Below, piece after piece: positions 61,252-62,000 of a stretch of 62,000 bases of DNA. The first letter of the stretch is position 1, and each line of letters opens with the position of its first letter. The stretch lies in NCBI GenBank assembly GCA_009746045.1, contig RPFO01000891.1:1302410-1364409 (forward strand). Direction: 5' to 3'. A program made the position numbers and the translations under genes. The DNA comes from Mesostigma viride (taxonomy: Eukaryota; Streptophyta; Mesostigmatophyceae; Mesostigmatales; Mesostigmataceae). The notes beneath the pieces are model-generated. The model saw nothing but the letters and a program-made list of their open reading frames with translations, was not told where the DNA came from and made no database searches.

Positions 61252-61505
61252 CCTCTTGTCCCCCCCTGCTGGCTTAGCACCCCCTGGCTTGCTAGCTCCC
61301 CCACTTTGTTTTCTGTTTTTATTGTTATTGTTCTTTCCCCCCCCTTGTTTCCACCTCCCCCACTTTTGTTGTTTTTGTTTTTATCCCCCCCATTACCGCC
61401 TTTACCTGGGCTACCAGCGACTGCATCTGCTTCTTGGAGAGCCCCGTACCTGAGGCTTCCTCCCCCTTTACCTGCTTCACCTTTCCTCCTTGGCTGCAGC
61501 AGCAA
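61252..61505 (-). other. Frameshifted gag linker with G/C homopolymer runs
   Basis: Joins gag to the zinc knuckle. Coding-like pieces alternate between frames: a KKQMQSLVAQVK helix-like stretch in one, a SGGGGNKGG and Asn/Lys-rich stretch in another. The switches fall at runs of 6-8 identical bases, so small indels or sequencing errors explain them. Confidence 0.6.
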
Positions 61506-62000
61506 ACGGCTCTAGGCATTGCTGCACATAGGCCATTGCCTTCCTAAAGTCCTCCCACTTATCCTTTAGACCTGCCAGGATTACTGACAGGGTGGTGGGG
61601 TCCAGTTCTGCCTTTTGTAGCCATAGGTGTACTAGGTACTTGGCATTGAGCTTCTTCAGCTCCTCATCTCCCTCTATGTACATGACATATTTTTTGTTGT
61701 CACTCACATAGTCACGCTTATTGACCTTATAGGCCTCTATCCACTGGAAGCCCTTAAGCACTTCTAAGTGCTCCCCCGTGGTAACAAGTGCCCTAAGATC
61801 AACCATGAACTGCGCCCACAACACATTTTCTGCCACGTCTACCCCGCTGCTGGCACGCTTTTGGTACAATTGTACCAACTGCTGGATAGGCTTGGCAGAT
61901 TGATGGATGGGTGTGGACGCACGTAGAGAGGCAAACCAATCACGGACATTGTCGCTAGCATATGCATGTGACAACTTAAACAACCACTCCCTAGCTTCGT
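61477..62000 (-). CDS. Gag capsid-like region, N-terminus outside the window
   Basis: Open to the right edge; about 174 codons are visible and the reading continues upstream (EAREWLFKLSHAY at the edge). It is helix-rich, with WFASLR, QQLVQLYQKRASSG, EVLKGFQWIEAY and GLKDKWEDFRKAMAYVQQ, typical of retrotransposon capsid spacing, though the family is not assignable by eye. Its position directly before the zinc knuckle supports gag. The listed end is a stop reached after a probable frameshift (AAAKEER then stop). Confidence 0.7.
   Translation of the reverse strand, partial: EAREWLFKLSHAYASDNVRDWFASLRASTPIHQSAKPIQQLVQLYQKRASSGVDVAENVLWAQFMVDLRALVTTGEHLEVLKGFQWIEAYKVNKRDYVSDNKKYVMYIEGDEELKKLNAKYLVHLWLQKAELDPTTLSVILAGLKDKWEDFRKAMAYVQQCLEPFAAAAKEER

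Larger units (their letters stand above)
57401..62000 (-). mobile_element. Copia-like retroelement, internal region, frameshifted, cut by the window edge
   Basis: On the minus strand from the right edge: gag, a Gly/Lys linker, CCHC zinc knuckles, HHCC plus integrase core, an aspartic-protease-like domain, copia-type reverse transcriptase, and RNase H ending NAADALTK. Adjacent parts lie in different frames (at least four frame changes, several at homopolymers), so the copy is disabled or the sequence has indel errors. The order integrase-protease-RT is unlike classical Ty1/copia (protease-integrase-RT) and Ty3/gypsy (protease-RT-integrase). The 5' LTR is outside the window. Confidence 0.85.

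Overview
This is nuclear DNA from a eukaryote, most likely a microalga or other protist. The evidence is spliced coding fragments with GT..AG introns, a disrupted LTR-retrotransposon pol with a copia-type reverse transcriptase, plant-type telomere-like repeats (CCCTAAA) and very large satellite arrays. Nothing here looks bacterial, and I cannot name the species. More than two thirds of the window is repetitive. The very long open frames inside the arrays, on both strands, are by-products of stop-poor repeat units and are not annotated as genes.

Layout. 1-2901: a 30-bp minisatellite in three arrays separated by a longer spacer repeat. 2902-4489: non-coding DNA with a cluster of strong GC hairpins and a tRNA-like remnant. 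4490-5166: a 62-bp satellite whose unit contains the perfect palindrome CCAACGGCCGTTGG. 5237-8379: a broken, spliced gene that looks like a DDE-type transposase or an uncharacterised relative. It is cut off at 8692 by a telomere-like motif and 2 kb of G/T-rich repeat. 10841-52811: about 35 kb of a 40-bp satellite in one constant orientation, interrupted by seven copies of one previously unnamed element ('E'). 52812-52978: a C/A-rich microsatellite. 53 kb-57.4 kb: low-coding DNA with a tRNA-like sequence, degenerate telomere-like repeats, palindrome cassettes and a perfect 98-bp direct repeat. 57.5 kb to the right edge: a minus-strand copia-like retroelement with a domain order I would not expect.

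The most interesting feature is the E family (606, 1466 and 548 bp forms sharing both ends). Because the satellite array has itself been duplicated, the window holds both occupied and unoccupied versions of three insertion sites. Comparing them shows that E enters precisely, with no target-site duplication and no terminal inverted repeats, and can sit as a head-to-tail dimer. This resembles rolling-circle or circular-intermediate movement, but the ends are not canonical Helitron ends.

The second is the palindrome CCAACGGCCGTTGG. It occurs in all three visible introns of the transposase-like gene, in every unit of the 62-bp satellite and scattered at 53.7-55.5 kb, and I saw none in the exons. 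Recent segmental tandem duplications (2.8, 3.8 and 9.8 kb) inside the satellite show that the array is evolving quickly. Alternatively, parts could be assembly artefacts, which raw long reads would decide.
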